This document shows positions 34,321-44,395 of a stretch of 64,000 bases of DNA, piece after piece (position 1 is the first letter of the stretch; each line of letters opens with the position of its first letter). The notes beneath the pieces are model-generated. The model was not told the origin of the DNA. It saw nothing but the letters and a program-made list of their open reading frames with translations, and ran no database searches. Location of the stretch: contig NZ_CP083553.1 in assembly GCF_025144465.1 (NCBI RefSeq), positions 3,726,001 through 3,790,000 of the forward strand, in the 5' to 3' direction. Made by a program: the position numbers and the translations under genes. The stretch comes from Leisingera sp. S132 (lineage in GTDB: Bacteria > Pseudomonadota > Alphaproteobacteria > Rhodobacterales > Rhodobacteraceae).

Positions 34321-36798
34321 TCATTCGAGCGTACGGGTGACTTCTTCACGCTCGAAGATCTCGATGACGTCATTCGGGCGGATATCGTCGTAGTTCTCGA
34401 ACGCCATACCGCATTCCTGACCGGACTGGACCTCGGACACTTCGTCCTTGAAGCGCTTCAGGGTCTTCAGTGTGCCTTCGTGGATCACCACGTTATCACG
34501 CAGCAGGCGCACGCCGGCCGAGCGGCGGGCGATGCCTTCGGTGACCAGACAGCCGGCAACCTTGCCGACGCCGGTAACCTTGAAGACTTCCTTGATCTGG
34601 GCGTAGCCGATGAAATTCTCGCGGATTTCCGCCGACAGCAGGCCGGAGGCTGCGGCCTTCACGTCATCCACCAGATCATAGATCACCGAGTAATAACGGA
34701 TCTCCACACCCTTCTGGTTGGCGGTGTTCCGGGCCGAGGCATTGGCACGGACGTTAAAGCCCATGATCGGCGCGCCGGAGGCTTCCGCCAAGCCCACATC
34801 GGTTTCGGTGATGGCACCGACGCCCGAATGCAGCACGCGCACGCGCACTTCCTCGTTGCCGATCTTTTCCATCGCCTGAACGATGGCTTCGGCAGAACCT
34901 TGCACGTCGGCTTTGACCAGGATCGGCAGTTCGGAAACGTTTTCGTCTTCCTTGGCCTTGGCCATCAGCTGTTCCAGAGTGGTCGCAGCACCTGCTGCTG
35001 CGCGCTTGTCCTTGGCAGCTTGCTCACGGTAGGCAGCAATTTCGCGCGCCTGCGCTTCGGTTTCTGTCACATTCAGAACGTCGCCAGCTTCCGGAGTGCC
35101 GTTAAGGCCAAGAACCTCAACCGGAACCGAGGGGCCCGCTTCCTGAACGCGCTCACCCTTATCGTTGATCAGCGCACGGACTTTGCCGTACTGCTCACCC
35201 ACAACAAAGATGTCACCCTGGCGCAGGGTGCCGTTCTGAACCAGAACGGTGGCAACGGGGCCGCGGCCCACATCCAGCTGGGCTTCGATCACGGCGCCTT
35301 GGGCGGCACGGTTCGGGTTGGCTTTCAGTTCCAGGATTTCCGCCTGCAGCGCAATGGCTTCCAGAAGTTCGTCCAGACCCTGGCCGGTGTGCGCCGAAAC
35401 TTCGACGTCCTGCACTTCGCCGGACATCTGTTCGACAACCACCTCGTGCTGCAGCAAGTCCGTGCGGACCTTCATCGGGTCGGCGGCAGGCTTGTCGCAT
35501 TTGTTGATCGCCACGATCATCGGAACTTCGGCCGCCTTGGCGTGGTTGATGGCTTCGATGGTCTGCGGCATGACGGCGTCGTCCGCAGCAACAACCAGAA
35601 CCACGATATCGGTTACCTGAGCACCGCGCGAGCGCATCGAGGTAAAGGCTGCGTGGCCAGGGGTATCCAGGAAGCTCAGCGTGGTGCCGCTTTCGGTTTT
35701 CACCTGATACGCACCAATGTGCTGGGTGATACCGCCGGCTTCGCCGGCCACAACGCGGGCATTGCGGATCGCATCCAGAATCGAGGTTTTACCGTGGTCA
35801 ACGTGGCCCATGATGGTGATCACCGGCGGGCGCGGCTTCAGATCATCTTCTTTGTCTTCGACTTCCTTGATCACGTCCTCGACGTCAGCATCGGAAACGC
35901 GAGTCACCTTGTGACCAAATTCCTCAATGATCAGTTCCGCGGTATCGGCGTCGATCGATTGGTTCTGGGTGACCATCATGCCCATCTGCATGAGCGACTT
36001 CACCACATCAGCAACACGCTCCGCCATACGGTTGGCCAGCTCGGACACCACAATGGTTTCCGGCAGCTGCACATCGCGCACAACCTTTTCGCGCTCAACC
36101 GAGCCGCCCATGGCCTTCTGGCGCGCACGCTCCTGCTTGCGCTTCATCGCCGCCATCGAGCGCTGGCGGTTACCTTCACCGCCAGTTGCCTGGCCAAGCG
36201 TCAGCTTGCCGGAACGACGGTTGTCATCACGGCCCTTACCGCGGGACGGGCGCTGTTCACGCTCGCGCTCTGCCTTGCGCGGTGCAGCGGCGGGGGCAGG
36301 TTTGCTCGGCGCGGATCGTTCCGCTTTCGCGGCGTCCGGTGCCGGAGCAGCTGCAGCACGCTTCGCCGCTTCTTCAGCTGCAATGCGCTGGCGTTCCTCT
36401 TCTTCAGCCTTGGCTCGTGCGCGCTCTTCCGCTTCGCGCTGCTCGCGCTCCTTGGCTTCCTGCTCCGCCCGGCGGCGCTCACGCTCTTCGGCGCGGGCCT
36501 TTTCCTCGGCTTCACGCTGCGCGGCTTCCTCTGCCTCACGGGCCTTGGCGGCCTGCAGGGCCTTCAGGCGGCGCTCCATTTCCGCGTCGCTGATGCCGGC
36601 AGGCCGGCGCGATCCGGATGTCGAAGGCGCAGCACCGCTGCCCCCCTTGGCCGCACCCGGCTTGGGAACCACAACGCGTTTGCGCTTGGTTTCCACCACG
36701 ACATTCTTGGTCCGTCCATGGCTGAAACTCTGTTTCACGTTCCCCGGACGGGAACCCCCACGCAGACCCAGTGTCTTTTTGCCGTCACTATCGCTCAT
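34321..36798 (-). CDS. infB: Translation initiation factor IF-2
   Basis: An 825-aa GTPase that delivers fMet-tRNA to the 30S subunit. The N-terminal part (about 40-235) is a low-complexity, charged Ala/Glu/Arg region, as usual in alphaproteobacteria. The IF2_N motif is followed by the GTPase with G1 GHVDHGKT near residue 330, DTPGH (G3) and NKCD (G4), then domains II-IV. It is last in the operon rimP-nusA-ylxR-infB, 8 bp after ylxR, with a terminator after the stop. Confidence 0.98.
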   Translation of the reverse strand: MSDSDGKKTLGLRGGSRPGNVKQSFSHGRTKNVVVETKRKRVVVPKPGAAKGGSGAAPSTSGSRRPAGISDAEMERRLKALQAAKAREAEEAAQREAEEKARAEERERRRAEQEAKEREQREAEERARAKAEEEERQRIAAEEAAKRAAAAPAPDAAKAERSAPSKPAPAAAPRKAEREREQRPSRGKGRDDNRRSGKLTLGQATGGEGNRQRSMAAMKRKQERARQKAMGGSVEREKVVRDVQLPETIVVSELANRMAERVADVVKSLMQMGMMVTQNQSIDADTAELIIEEFGHKVTRVSDADVEDVIKEVEDKEDDLKPRPPVITIMGHVDHGKTSILDAIRNARVVAGEAGGITQHIGAYQVKTESGTTLSFLDTPGHAAFTSMRSRGAQVTDIVVLVVAADDAVMPQTIEAINHAKAAEVPMIVAINKCDKPAADPMKVRTDLLQHEVVVEQMSGEVQDVEVSAHTGQGLDELLEAIALQAEILELKANPNRAAQGAVIEAQLDVGRGPVATVLVQNGTLRQGDIFVVGEQYGKVRALINDKGERVQEAGPSVPVEVLGLNGTPEAGDVLNVTETEAQAREIAAYREQAAKDKRAAAGAATTLEQLMAKAKEDENVSELPILVKADVQGSAEAIVQAMEKIGNEEVRVRVLHSGVGAITETDVGLAEASGAPIMGFNVRANASARNTANQKGVEIRYYSVIYDLVDDVKAAASGLLSAEIRENFIGYAQIKEVFKVTGVGKVAGCLVTEGIARRSAGVRLLRDNVVIHEGTLKTLKRFKDEVSEVQSGQECGMAFENYDDIRPNDVIEIFEREEVTRTLE

Positions 36799-36806
36799 AA
36801 AGCTAC

Positions 36807-37427
36807 TTATCCTTCCGTGCGGCCGTTGCCGCCCACCATTTCGCGCAAACCTTGCAGTCGTTGCGCCTCATCTACAACACGTTTGCTGAGTCCGCCAGAG
36901 GCGAGGGCGGCATGGATCGCAGTTTGGCGCCCAAATGCCATTCCCAGCTCGTCCGCCGTGAGGCAGCCGATGAATTTGCCCTTGTAGGGCGTGCTCAGCT
37001 TCGACTTCCCGCGCCCCGACCCGTCAGAGGCCTGGATCAGCACCCGAGCCTCTTCTTTGGCCAGCCAATCCTTGACCCGCTCAAACCCGGACACTGCGTC
37101 GCCCGATTTGCGCGCCAGACTGATCAGCTCTATCAGGCGGCGGACAACCTGACGCTCGACTTCCTTTACCAGTTCCTCCGGCACCTGCACCTGCGCCTTG
37201 AAACCGCGGGCAAAGAGCTTCTTCTTGACTGCCGCAGCCAGTGCCTCCCGGCTGGAGGCCACATAGACACCGCGGCCGGGCAGTTTGCCCATTACATCGG
37301 GCACGACCTGACCGTCAGGGCCCATCACAAAACGGATGAGGCCCTGTTTAGGCTGGGTTTCGCCGGTCGCGATACATTTACGTTCGCTGTCACCGGTCCG
37401 GTCTTTTGTTGCGCCGCCGCGTGTCAT
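36807..37427 (-). CDS. YlxR-type RNA-binding protein with L7Ae-like C-terminus
   Basis: A 206-aa protein. An N-terminal YlxR (DUF448) domain has [19 protein letters not shown] and [15 protein letters not shown]. It is fused to a C-terminal ribosomal L7Ae-like domain ([18 protein letters not shown]). The family is encoded between nusA and infB in many bacteria and is thought to bind RNA or the ribosome. ATG 37427 has GGAG seven bases upstream; four extra upstream residues are not supported. Confidence 0.9.
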   Translation of the reverse strand: MTRGGATKDRTGDSERKCIATGETQPKQGLIRFVMGPDGQVVPDVMGKLPGRGVYVASSREALAAAVKKKLFARGFKAQVQVPEELVKEVERQVVRRLIELISLARKSGDAVSGFERVKDWLAKEEARVLIQASDGSGRGKSKLSTPYKGKFIGCLTADELGMAFGRQTAIHAALASGGLSKRVVDEAQRLQGLREMVGGNGRTEG

Positions 37428-37453
37428 ACGGGTCTCCAATGCAAGGCCTGAAA

Positions 37454-39070
37454 TCAGGCCTCGCTTTCCTCTTCGCCAGCTTCCTCGCCTTCAGCGGCTT
37501 CCGCTTCCAGCTCTTCCGGATCAACCCATCCCAGCATGATGCGGGCGGTCATCACCAGATCCTGCGCTTCTTCCAGCGACACGCCGAAGGGTTCGAGGAT
37601 CCCATCATCTTTGATCCGCTCGCCGCCGTCGGTGGTCCAGCCGCCGGCCAGTTCCCAGTCCGCGCAGGTGGCAAAGTCTTCCAGCGATTTCACGTCGTCC
37701 TTCGCCAGCGCTTCGACCATCTGGGGGGTCAGACCTTCGAACTGGATCAGGCTGTCTTCTGCACCCAGCGCACGTGCTGCATCCAGCGCTGCCTTGGCCT
37801 GGGCTTCCAGGAAATCGCGGGCGCGGGCCTGAAGCTCCTCGGCGGTGCCTTCGTCGACACCATCAATCACCAGCAATTCGTCCAGCTCAACATAGGCAAC
37901 CTCTTCGAGGTTGGTGAAGCCTTCGGACACCAGAAGCTGGGCAAAGAACTCATCCAGATCCAGAGTTTCCATGAACAGCTTGGTGCGCGCTTCGAATTCC
38001 TTCTGGCGGCGGGCCGATTCCTCTTCCTCGGTCATGATATCGATGTCGAGGTTGGTCAGCTGGGACGCCAGGCGCACGTTCTGGCCGCGGCGGCCAATGG
38101 CAAGGCTCAGCTGCTCTTCCGGCACAACAACTTCGATCTTGCCGGCTTCCTCGTCGAGAACGACCTTGGAAACTTCCGCTGGCTGCAGTGCGTTCACCAG
38201 GAAGGTCGGCTGATCTTCGTTCCACGGGATAATGTCGATCTTCTCGCCCTGAAGCTCATTCACCACGGCCTGCACGCGAGAGCCGCGCATACCCACACAG
38301 GCACCGACCGGGTCGATCGAGCCGTCATAGGAGATAACCGCGATCTTGGCGCGCGAGCCCGGGTCACGGGCAACAGCTTTGATCTCAATAATGCCATCAT
38401 AGATTTCCGGCACTTCCATCTTGAACAGCTCGGCCATGAACTCCGGCGCGGTGCGCGACAGGAAAATCTGCGGGCCGCGCGGCTCACGACGCACATCCTT
38501 AATGTAGCAGCGCACACGGTCGTTCGGGCGGTAGCTTTCGCGGCCGATCTTCTCGTTGCGGCGCAGAATCGCCTCACCGGCGCCTACATCGACGATAACG
38601 TTGCCGTATTCCTCGCGCTTGACCAGACCGTTGATGATGGTGCCTGCGCGGTCCTTGAATTCTTCGTACTGGCGGTCGCGCTCTGCTTCGCGGACCTTCT
38701 GCAGGATCACCTGCTTGGCCGACTGGGCCGCGATGCGGCCCATCTCAACCGGCGGCACTTCCTCGACATAAGTCTGGCCCACTTCGGGGTCCGCCATATA
38801 CTGGCGCGCCTGCTCGACAGTCATTTCGGCCTGATAGTTTTCCAGCTCGTCATCGGCCACAACGGTACGTACACGGGTAAAGGTGGCGCGGCCGGTCTTA
38901 CGGTCGATCGAGACGCGGATGTCCATCTCGGCGCCATAGCGGCTCTTGGCCGCGCGGGCGAGGCTCTCTTCCATCGCCTCGATCACCAGACCCGGGTCGA
39001 TCATCTTTTCGCGCGCCACGGCCTCGGCGGTTTGCAACAGCTCCAGCTGGTTTGCAGAGGTGATAGCCAT
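37454..39070 (-). CDS. nusA: Transcription termination/antitermination factor NusA
   Basis: A 538-aa RNA polymerase-binding factor that modulates pausing, termination and antitermination. In order: N-terminal polymerase-binding domain (ITSANQLELLQTAEAVAREK), S1 domain (about 135-200), KH domains (about 230-345; GACVGMRGSRVQAVVNEL, LAIGRRGQNVRLA) and helix-hairpin-helix acidic repeats at the C-terminus, with a strongly acidic tail. Its ATG overlaps the rimP stop by one base (TAATG). Confidence 0.98.
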   Translation of the reverse strand: MAITSANQLELLQTAEAVAREKMIDPGLVIEAMEESLARAAKSRYGAEMDIRVSIDRKTGRATFTRVRTVVADDELENYQAEMTVEQARQYMADPEVGQTYVEEVPPVEMGRIAAQSAKQVILQKVREAERDRQYEEFKDRAGTIINGLVKREEYGNVIVDVGAGEAILRRNEKIGRESYRPNDRVRCYIKDVRREPRGPQIFLSRTAPEFMAELFKMEVPEIYDGIIEIKAVARDPGSRAKIAVISYDGSIDPVGACVGMRGSRVQAVVNELQGEKIDIIPWNEDQPTFLVNALQPAEVSKVVLDEEAGKIEVVVPEEQLSLAIGRRGQNVRLASQLTNLDIDIMTEEEESARRQKEFEARTKLFMETLDLDEFFAQLLVSEGFTNLEEVAYVELDELLVIDGVDEGTAEELQARARDFLEAQAKAALDAARALGAEDSLIQFEGLTPQMVEALAKDDVKSLEDFATCADWELAGGWTTDGGERIKDDGILEPFGVSLEEAQDLVMTARIMLGWVDPEELEAEAAEGEEAGEEESEA

Positions 39071-39660
39071 TACTTGTTCTCCTCGTCAGACTCTTCGGTC
39101 TCGATTTCGTCGAATGCGTCTTCGTTCAGCGTGCCGGCCTCTTTGCGCTGCCGCAGCATTTCCTTGATCAGATCATCGGTCAGGACCAGCTTGGCGTCAC
39201 TCAGCCAGTCGAATTTCAGACCAATGGTCACAGTCTCGCCCTGATCGTCGATATTGATCAGAACCTCATCCTCTTCAGTACCCGCCAGCTCACCCTTAAA
39301 GCGGCGCCGGCCACCGACCAGCTCTTCAGTTTCCAGCTTGGCCTCGTAGCCTTCGAACATGTCAAAGTCCTTCAGCCGGGTCAGCGGCCGGTCGATACCC
39401 GGGCTCGATACTTCCAGTGCATAGGCGTCGATGATCGGATCTTCGACGTCCAACGTCGCGCTGACCGCGTTCGAGATCGCAGCACAATCGTCCACTTCAA
39501 TGCCGCCATCAGGCTTATCGGCCATGATCTGCAGCGTGGTCGCCTTACCAGACATCAGCCGGATTCGCACCAACTCGTAACCCAGATCCTCGATCACCGG
39601 GGTGACGATCTCGGCCAGGCGCCGGTCAATGGCAGCTTTGGCAATCAGGTCGTTGGTCAT
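39070..39660 (-). CDS. rimP: Ribosome maturation factor RimP
   Basis: A 196-aa factor needed for 30S assembly. The start is ATG 39660 with AGTGGAGG upstream; the frame continues another 87 codons but without family similarity and through a hairpin. Conserved family stretches are [30 protein letters not shown] and [15 protein letters not shown]. The C-terminus has an acidic extension (about 170-196). It is the first gene of the operon. Confidence 0.95.
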   Translation of the reverse strand: MTNDLIAKAAIDRRLAEIVTPVIEDLGYELVRIRLMSGKATTLQIMADKPDGGIEVDDCAAISNAVSATLDVEDPIIDAYALEVSSPGIDRPLTRLKDFDMFEGYEAKLETEELVGGRRRFKGELAGTEEDEVLINIDDQGETVTIGLKFDWLSDAKLVLTDDLIKEMLRQRKEAGTLNEDAFDEIETEESDEENK

Positions 39661-39702
39661 CAGACCTCCACTTGGGGCATGCAGACAAGGGCCTGCAAAC
39701 AC

Positions 39703-39725
39703 AAAAAAACGGGCGCGCGGCCCGT
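39703..39725 (-). terminator. Stem-loop with T-run, just upstream of rimP
   Basis: A perfect 6-bp stem (acgggc/gcccgt) with loop gcgcg is followed on the minus strand by T7. It lies 43 nt before the rimP start. It either ends the pip/solute-binding-protein transcript or acts as an attenuator in the rimP leader. Confidence 0.75.
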
Positions 39726-39841
39726 CGAAATTCCCGGTGGAGCCTTGAGCCAGAGGTTCAACGCGCCGCTGTTGTAAAAGGCATATAGGCAAGATTGGGG
39801 AAAACTGCAAGGCTTGTATTGAAGCGAACCCGCGGACGCCC

Positions 39842-40687
39842 TTACAGCCGCCACCAGCGTTCGGCAATGCGGCCATCGTCCAAGGGTGCACGCTGGCCCA
39901 CTTTTCGTGGAATACCAACATTGTGCCGAGCCGCTAAAGCCATTTCCTTGGAGGACGGATAATACAGGAACTCGCCGCGCTTCAGCAGACCGCGGGGTTC
40001 TGGCAGAGCAGCCACATCGACATAGCCGTCGCGCAGGGCCTCAGCCCGAACTGAGGCATCCGGAATCACAATGATTTCCACCGTGTCTACCCAGCCTGCT
40101 GTACCGGCCTTGTAGTGCCCCGCCACCTTGGATGCGCGGAAGTGACGGCCATCCTGAGCACGCTCAACACGGAAACAGCCCGTGCCAACCGCATTTGCAA
40201 GAGAGGCTGACAGCTCCCCCCGCGGGGCAATCAGATGGTCCGCTCCAGCCAGCAAATACGGCAGATGCGGATTCGGCGCCTCCAGTTCGAGCAGCAGCTG
40301 ATGGCCGTGCAACGCGGTGGCGGCCCTCAGATCGGCCCCTGTCACGCCCAGCGCATTTAAAGAGGCCGCGGCATCCTCCGCCGTTAACGGAGTGCCATCG
40401 TGAAAAGTTACGCCGTCGCGCAAATCAAAGGTCCAAGCGCGCGCATCCAGAGCTGATTGCCAGCTGGCCGCAAGTTCACCGCGTAGCAGCCCGTCAGGCG
40501 CTATTTCCGTCAGCGTATCAAATACCGCTCCATGGGCGGCTTGCTCCAGCATTCCAGCTTCACGCGGCACTGCCAGGCGCAGCACACCGCCAGCCTTGGG
40601 TGACGCATGAACCGACCCGCCTGCTGCGGCCAGCAAGGCAGCAGCAGCACCCGAGGTGAACAGCGCGCGACGGTCGATGCGCGTCAT
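39842..40687 (-). CDS. Short family-5 (peptide-type) ABC solute-binding protein
   Basis: A 281-aa exported protein with a Tat-like signal ([21 protein letters not shown]) and the start of an SBP_bac_5 fold: [30 protein letters not shown]. Normal members are about 500 aa. The end here ([21 protein letters not shown]) means that the second half is missing. The frame is otherwise clean and ends naturally, so this may be a stable short variant rather than recent damage. No ABC permease is near. It overlaps pip by 4 bp. Confidence 0.8.
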   Translation of the reverse strand: MTRIDRRALFTSGAAAALLAAAGGSVHASPKAGGVLRLAVPREAGMLEQAAHGAVFDTLTEIAPDGLLRGELAASWQSALDARAWTFDLRDGVTFHDGTPLTAEDAAASLNALGVTGADLRAATALHGHQLLLELEAPNPHLPYLLAGADHLIAPRGELSASLANAVGTGCFRVERAQDGRHFRASKVAGHYKAGTAGWVDTVEIIVIPDASVRAEALRDGYVDVAALPEPRGLLKRGEFLYYPSSKEMALAARHNVGIPRKVGQRAPLDDGRIAERWWRL

Positions 40688-41664
40688 GGCACAAGCTCTC
40701 CTGCGATCCGGTCCATTGCCCGTACCAGCTCAGCGCTGATTCCCGGCTCCGACAGAGCATGGCCGGCATTGCGCACCATCTTCAACTCCGCATTTGGCCA
40801 CAGTTCATTCAGCCGCCAGGCGGAAGACGGCGGGCAGATCATGTCGTAGCGGCCCTGCACAATTACACCGGGCACGTGGGAAATCCGGCCCATATTGGCG
40901 AGGATCTGACCATCGTAGTCGAGAAAGCCGCCATTGCTGAAGTAGTGGTTCTCCAGTCGGGCAAAGGCACGTGCATAGTCCCCTGGGCTTTCACCGCTTT
41001 GACCATTGGAATGGACGGAGGCCAGTGCGTTTTCCCAGGCAGACCAGGCCCGGCCGTATCGCACTTCTTCCTCCAGGTTGCCCGAAAACAGCCGCTTTTT
41101 ATATGCGGCAATCATATCGTTTCGCTCTGCATCGGGTATCAAGGAGACGAATTTTGCCCAGGTCTCCGGCCAAAACTTTCCTGCACCACCGCCATAGAAC
41201 CAGTCCAGCTCTGCTTTGGTCATCAGGAAAACGCCGCGCAGGATGATCTGCTGCACCCGTTCCGGGTGAGACTGCGCATAGATCAGCGCAAGAGTTGCTC
41301 CCCAGCTGCCGCCGAACAAAATCCAGGTTTCGATGCTGAGCTGTGCTCGAATCAACTCCATATCTGCCACCAGATGCCAAGTGGTGTTATTCTCGCAGGA
41401 GGCATACGGTCGCGACCGGCCGCAGCCGCGCTGGTCGAACAGAATGATTCGAAAGATAAGCGGATCGAAGTAGCGCCGCATCGCCGGGCTGCTGCCGCCC
41501 CCGGGGCCGCCGTGGCAAACGATGACCGGAATTCCATTCGGATTGCCGCTTTGCTCCGCATAAATGCGGTGGCCCTGGCCTGCGTCGATCATGCGCTGGT
41601 CAAAAGGCTCAACCGGCGGGTAAAGATAATGCACAGCGCGCTTTTGGTCCGGGTATCTATCCAT
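40684..41664 (-). CDS. pip: Proline iminopeptidase
   Basis: A 326-aa alpha/beta hydrolase that removes N-terminal proline from peptides. The oxyanion motif HGGPG is at 51-55, DQRGCGRS near 77, the nucleophile elbow GGSWG has S120 and the C-terminal His is in [10 protein letters not shown]. The length fits the family. It is divergent from ubiG by about 50 bp to that start and is coupled to the solute-binding protein gene downstream. Confidence 0.95.
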   Translation of the reverse strand: MDRYPDQKRAVHYLYPPVEPFDQRMIDAGQGHRIYAEQSGNPNGIPVIVCHGGPGGGSSPAMRRYFDPLIFRIILFDQRGCGRSRPYASCENNTTWHLVADMELIRAQLSIETWILFGGSWGATLALIYAQSHPERVQQIILRGVFLMTKAELDWFYGGGAGKFWPETWAKFVSLIPDAERNDMIAAYKKRLFSGNLEEEVRYGRAWSAWENALASVHSNGQSGESPGDYARAFARLENHYFSNGGFLDYDGQILANMGRISHVPGVIVQGRYDMICPPSSAWRLNELWPNAELKMVRNAGHALSEPGISAELVRAMDRIAGELVP

Positions 41665-41714
41665 TACTGACCTTAGTGAAACGTCAGACTACAAAAGAGC
41701 ACACGGAGACAGGA

Positions 41715-42461
41715 ATGCAAGCGCCTCAATCCACGGTCGACCCTGCGGAAATCGCCAAATTCGAAGCGATGGCTGCGGAATGGTGGGACCCGCACGGCAA
41801 GTTCAAGCCCCTGCATATGCTAAACCCGTGCCGTCTGGACTATATCACAAACCAGATTGCCGGTGAGTTCGGACGCGACCTGACGTCACAGCGCCCGTTC
41901 GAAGGGCTGCGGCTGCTGGACATCGGCTGCGGCGGCGGATTGCTGAGCGAACCTATGGCACGGCTGGGAGCGACTGTGGTTGGCGCCGATGCTGCGGAAG
42001 GCAACCTTCCGGTCGCGCGCATTCATGCCGAACAATCCGGATTGGAAATCGATTACCGCCACACCACCGCGGAAGCGCTGGCCGATGCTGGCGAGCAGTT
42101 CGACGTCGTGCTGAATATGGAAGTTGTGGAGCATGTCACCGACCCGCTCAGCTACCTGACGGCAACCCAGAAGCTCCTGAAACCCGGGGGGCTGGAAATC
42201 TGCTCAACCATCAACCGCAACCCCAAAAGCTTTGCCATGGCAATTATCGGGGCAGAAGTGATCATGCGCTGGCTGCCACGAGGCACCCATGAATGGTCAA
42301 AGTTCATCACACCAAGCGAACTTTTCGAATTGCTGCAGCATGCGGGACTGAAACCGGTCGACCGAAAAGGTTTCGTGTTCAACCCGATTACCTGGAACTG
42401 GTCAGTTTCGGAACGGGACCTGTCAGTCAACTATGTAACCGCCAGCGTGAAGCCGGGCTGA
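41715..42461 (+). CDS. ubiG: Ubiquinone biosynthesis O-methyltransferase UbiG
   Basis: A 248-aa SAM-dependent enzyme that performs the two O-methylations of the ubiquinone ring. Motifs: [22 protein letters not shown] near the N-terminus, SAM motif [20 protein letters not shown], and MEVVEHV. ATG 41715 is chosen because GGAGACAGGA lies upstream; the longer frame adds 13 non-homologous residues. Confidence 0.97.
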   Translation: MQAPQSTVDPAEIAKFEAMAAEWWDPHGKFKPLHMLNPCRLDYITNQIAGEFGRDLTSQRPFEGLRLLDIGCGGGLLSEPMARLGATVVGADAAEGNLPVARIHAEQSGLEIDYRHTTAEALADAGEQFDVVLNMEVVEHVTDPLSYLTATQKLLKPGGLEICSTINRNPKSFAMAIIGAEVIMRWLPRGTHEWSKFITPSELFELLQHAGLKPVDRKGFVFNPITWNWSVSERDLSVNYVTASVKPG

Positions 42462-42700
42462 CAGCCCTCCTCGCAGTCCAATTCCAGCAGCCTCCATCCA
42501 AAAGGATAGGTGGTAATCCTTATGAACACTTTAGCCGCAGACTGCCGCTTGCTATCGTCAAATAGCGAAAATGGAATACTTTCGCCTCGTTTCTTGGGCG
42601 CAAGCTCCTGAACCGAGTGATTGCTTGCCGCTTTAACGTTGGTGGGTCCACCCAAAGGTAACCGGAACCGCCACTCACGGACTGATGGGGACTGATGGGG
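42462..42700. other. Intergenic region between ubiG and the shared terminator
   Basis: About 240 bp without a supported gene (307 bp to marR with the terminator). It includes a tandem 10-bp duplication, actgatgggg twice, at 42681-42700 directly before the terminator. No promoter or structured RNA could be assigned. Confidence 0.4.
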
Positions 42701-42730
42701 AAAAAGGCGTCTGCTTGCAGGCGTCTTTTT
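42701..42730. terminator. Bidirectional terminator between ubiG and marR
   Basis: A 13-bp stem (two G-U pairs) with a 4-nt loop, flanked by A5 and T5. It therefore works for ubiG on the plus strand and for the marR operon on the minus strand. Confidence 0.85.
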
Positions 42731-42768
42731 CAATGTCTTAGATCAAAAGCTTATGGAAGTTCCAGCTT

Positions 42769-43209
42769 TCAGCCGCTCTCTTCAAGTTTGCCGCGCAGCT
42801 CTCTAAGGATTGGCAATGTTGCCCGGACCCGGTCACTGCCCAGTTCCCCCACAACTTCAGAAATCACGGGAATAATTCCTGCCAGTGCGGCGTCACGGGC
42901 TTGTTTTCCTGCAGGGCTGATGGCCACCATCTTGCGCCGGGCGTCATCCCAGTCGGGGCGGACATGTATGTAGCCTGCCACTTCCAGCTTGTTCAGCGTG
43001 TTGGTCATCGCCCCGCGCGTGACATGAAACGCTTTCGCCAGCTGAGCTGGCGATCGCTCGAGCCCTGCACGCGCAAGATGATTCAATACCGAAAAATGCG
43101 ACAGCTCCATTCCCTTGGGCAGCACTTTGCTGAGGCGTGACCGGGCAAGCTGGTCAGCCATCAGAATTTCGCTGAACAGCGATACTGCCAGAGAATGGGT
43201 CTCGTCCAT
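42769..43209 (-). CDS. MarR-family transcriptional regulator
   Basis: A 146-aa winged-helix regulator (SPAQLAKAFHVTRGAMTNTL recognition region, DDARRKMVAISPAG wing). It is the last gene of a minus-strand group comF-grxC-nitrilase-marR, and its ATG overlaps the nitrilase stop (TGATG). The target and ligand are unknown; autoregulation of the group is plausible only if a promoter lies in front of it. Confidence 0.9.
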   Translation of the reverse strand: MDETHSLAVSLFSEILMADQLARSRLSKVLPKGMELSHFSVLNHLARAGLERSPAQLAKAFHVTRGAMTNTLNKLEVAGYIHVRPDWDDARRKMVAISPAGKQARDAALAGIIPVISEVVGELGSDRVRATLPILRELRGKLEESG

Positions 43210-44039
43210 CAGGGTCCGTCAAACTCCCGGTCGTGGGTCAGGGAAGGCACGCGCTTGCGTGCTTCTGCCACTTTTTCCATGTCGAGATCAACGTAAGTCA
43301 CGCCAGGTTCCTGCCCTGCATCCGCCAACACCTCACCCCAGGGAGCAACAGCCAGAGAATGGCCATAGGTCTGACGGCTGGGACCACGGGACGCCGGATG
43401 CTTGCCGGTTTGCGCGGGCGCCAGCACGAAGCAGCCGGTTTCGATGGCACGGGCGCGCAGCAACGAATGCCAGTGTGCGGCGCCTGTGACATAGGAAAAT
43501 GCCGCTGGAACAGTGATGATCTGCGCGCCGCTCTTGGCAAGCGCCCGGTGCAAACTCGGAAAGCGCACATCATAGCAGATGGTCATTCCGATCTTCGCAA
43601 AAGGTGTTTCGGCGACCACGGCCGTGGTGCCGGGGCGGTAGCCGTCAGATTCCCGGTAAGTCTCTTCCGGCGTGACCTCCACATCGAACATGTGAATCTT
43701 GTCATAGCGTGCCTTGATTTCACCGTCGGGCGAGATCAGGAACTGGCGGTTGGCAAAACGGCCGTCGTCGTCATGGGTTTTGATCCCCAAAGACCCAAGC
43801 AGAAGCCAGACGCCATGCCTGGAAGCTTCTTCCTGCAGGGCCGCCAGAGTCGGATCGCCCTCCTCGTGGCACAGCACGCTGTTCTGATGTGTCCGGCTGC
43901 CTGAAAGGCAATTGGTGACTTCCGGCGTCAGAACAAAACCTGCTCCACCGCGCACAGCCTCCGCCATCATCGTCTTCACTGTCTCCAGATTTTGAGACGG
44001 AACATCCGTGGATGTCATTTGAAGCAGAGCTGCGCGCAT
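43209..44039 (-). CDS. Carbon-nitrogen hydrolase (nitrilase superfamily, Nit/omega-amidase type)
   Basis: A 276-aa hydrolase with the complete catalytic triad: E40 (LTPEVTN), K114 (YDKIHMFDVEV) and C155 (GMTICYDVRFP). Similarity to the Nit1/Nit2 branch suggests that it hydrolyses deaminated glutathione or omega-amides. Being next to glutaredoxin supports a glutathione-related repair role, though this is inference. ATG 44039 has GGAG upstream; the frame upstream of it overlaps grxC and is rejected. Confidence 0.92.
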   Translation of the reverse strand: MRAALLQMTSTDVPSQNLETVKTMMAEAVRGGAGFVLTPEVTNCLSGSRTHQNSVLCHEEGDPTLAALQEEASRHGVWLLLGSLGIKTHDDDGRFANRQFLISPDGEIKARYDKIHMFDVEVTPEETYRESDGYRPGTTAVVAETPFAKIGMTICYDVRFPSLHRALAKSGAQIITVPAAFSYVTGAAHWHSLLRARAIETGCFVLAPAQTGKHPASRGPSRQTYGHSLAVAPWGEVLADAGQEPGVTYVDLDMEKVAEARKRVPSLTHDREFDGP

Positions 44040-44055
44040 GTCCGGTCTCCGGGTC

Positions 44056-44313
44056 TTAGGCTGCCAGCAGCGGGTCGAGCTTGCCCGCTTGCTCAAGAGC
44101 ATAGAGGTCGTCGCAACCGCCGACGTGGGTATCGCCGATAAAAATCTGCGGGACAGTGCGCCCGCCATTGGCGCGCTGGATCATTTCCGCCTTGCGGCCC
44201 GGCTGTGCAAGCACATTGATTTCCGAAAAGGCAACACCTTTCTGTTTCAGCAGCCGCTTGGCTGCGTGACAGAAACCGCACAGCGGAGAGGTGTAGATTT
44301 CAACCGGTTTCAT
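44056..44313 (-). CDS. grxC: Glutaredoxin 3
   Basis: An 85-aa thioredoxin-fold reductase that uses glutathione. The active site is C12-G-F-C15 rather than the common CPYC; the cis-proline (TVPQIFIG) and glutathione-binding GGCDDL are conserved. It is 16 bp ahead of the nitrilase gene and 82 bp after comF on the same strand. Confidence 0.93.
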   Translation of the reverse strand: MKPVEIYTSPLCGFCHAAKRLLKQKGVAFSEINVLAQPGRKAEMIQRANGGRTVPQIFIGDTHVGGCDDLYALEQAGKLDPLLAA

Positions 44314-44395
44314 TCATGGCCCCATGTTCAAGTTTCGAAGGTTGTGGAGGAATTGGGCATTCATTGCAACAATTGCCAGTGGCACCCGGTAAACC

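Noticed and set aside
34480-36987. 835-codon open frame on the plus strand opposite infB
   Set aside because: A by-product of the high-GC, charged composition of infB. Histidine-, asparagine- and arginine-rich with no domain, and it lies across the well-supported IF-2 gene.
42681-42700. Two tandem copies of actgatgggg, considered as a repeat array
   Set aside because: Only two units with no spacer; no CRISPR or satellite structure anywhere in the window.
42431-42733. 100-codon minus-strand frame between ubiG and marR
   Set aside because: It would start inside the bidirectional terminator stem and run into ubiG, with no family resemblance.
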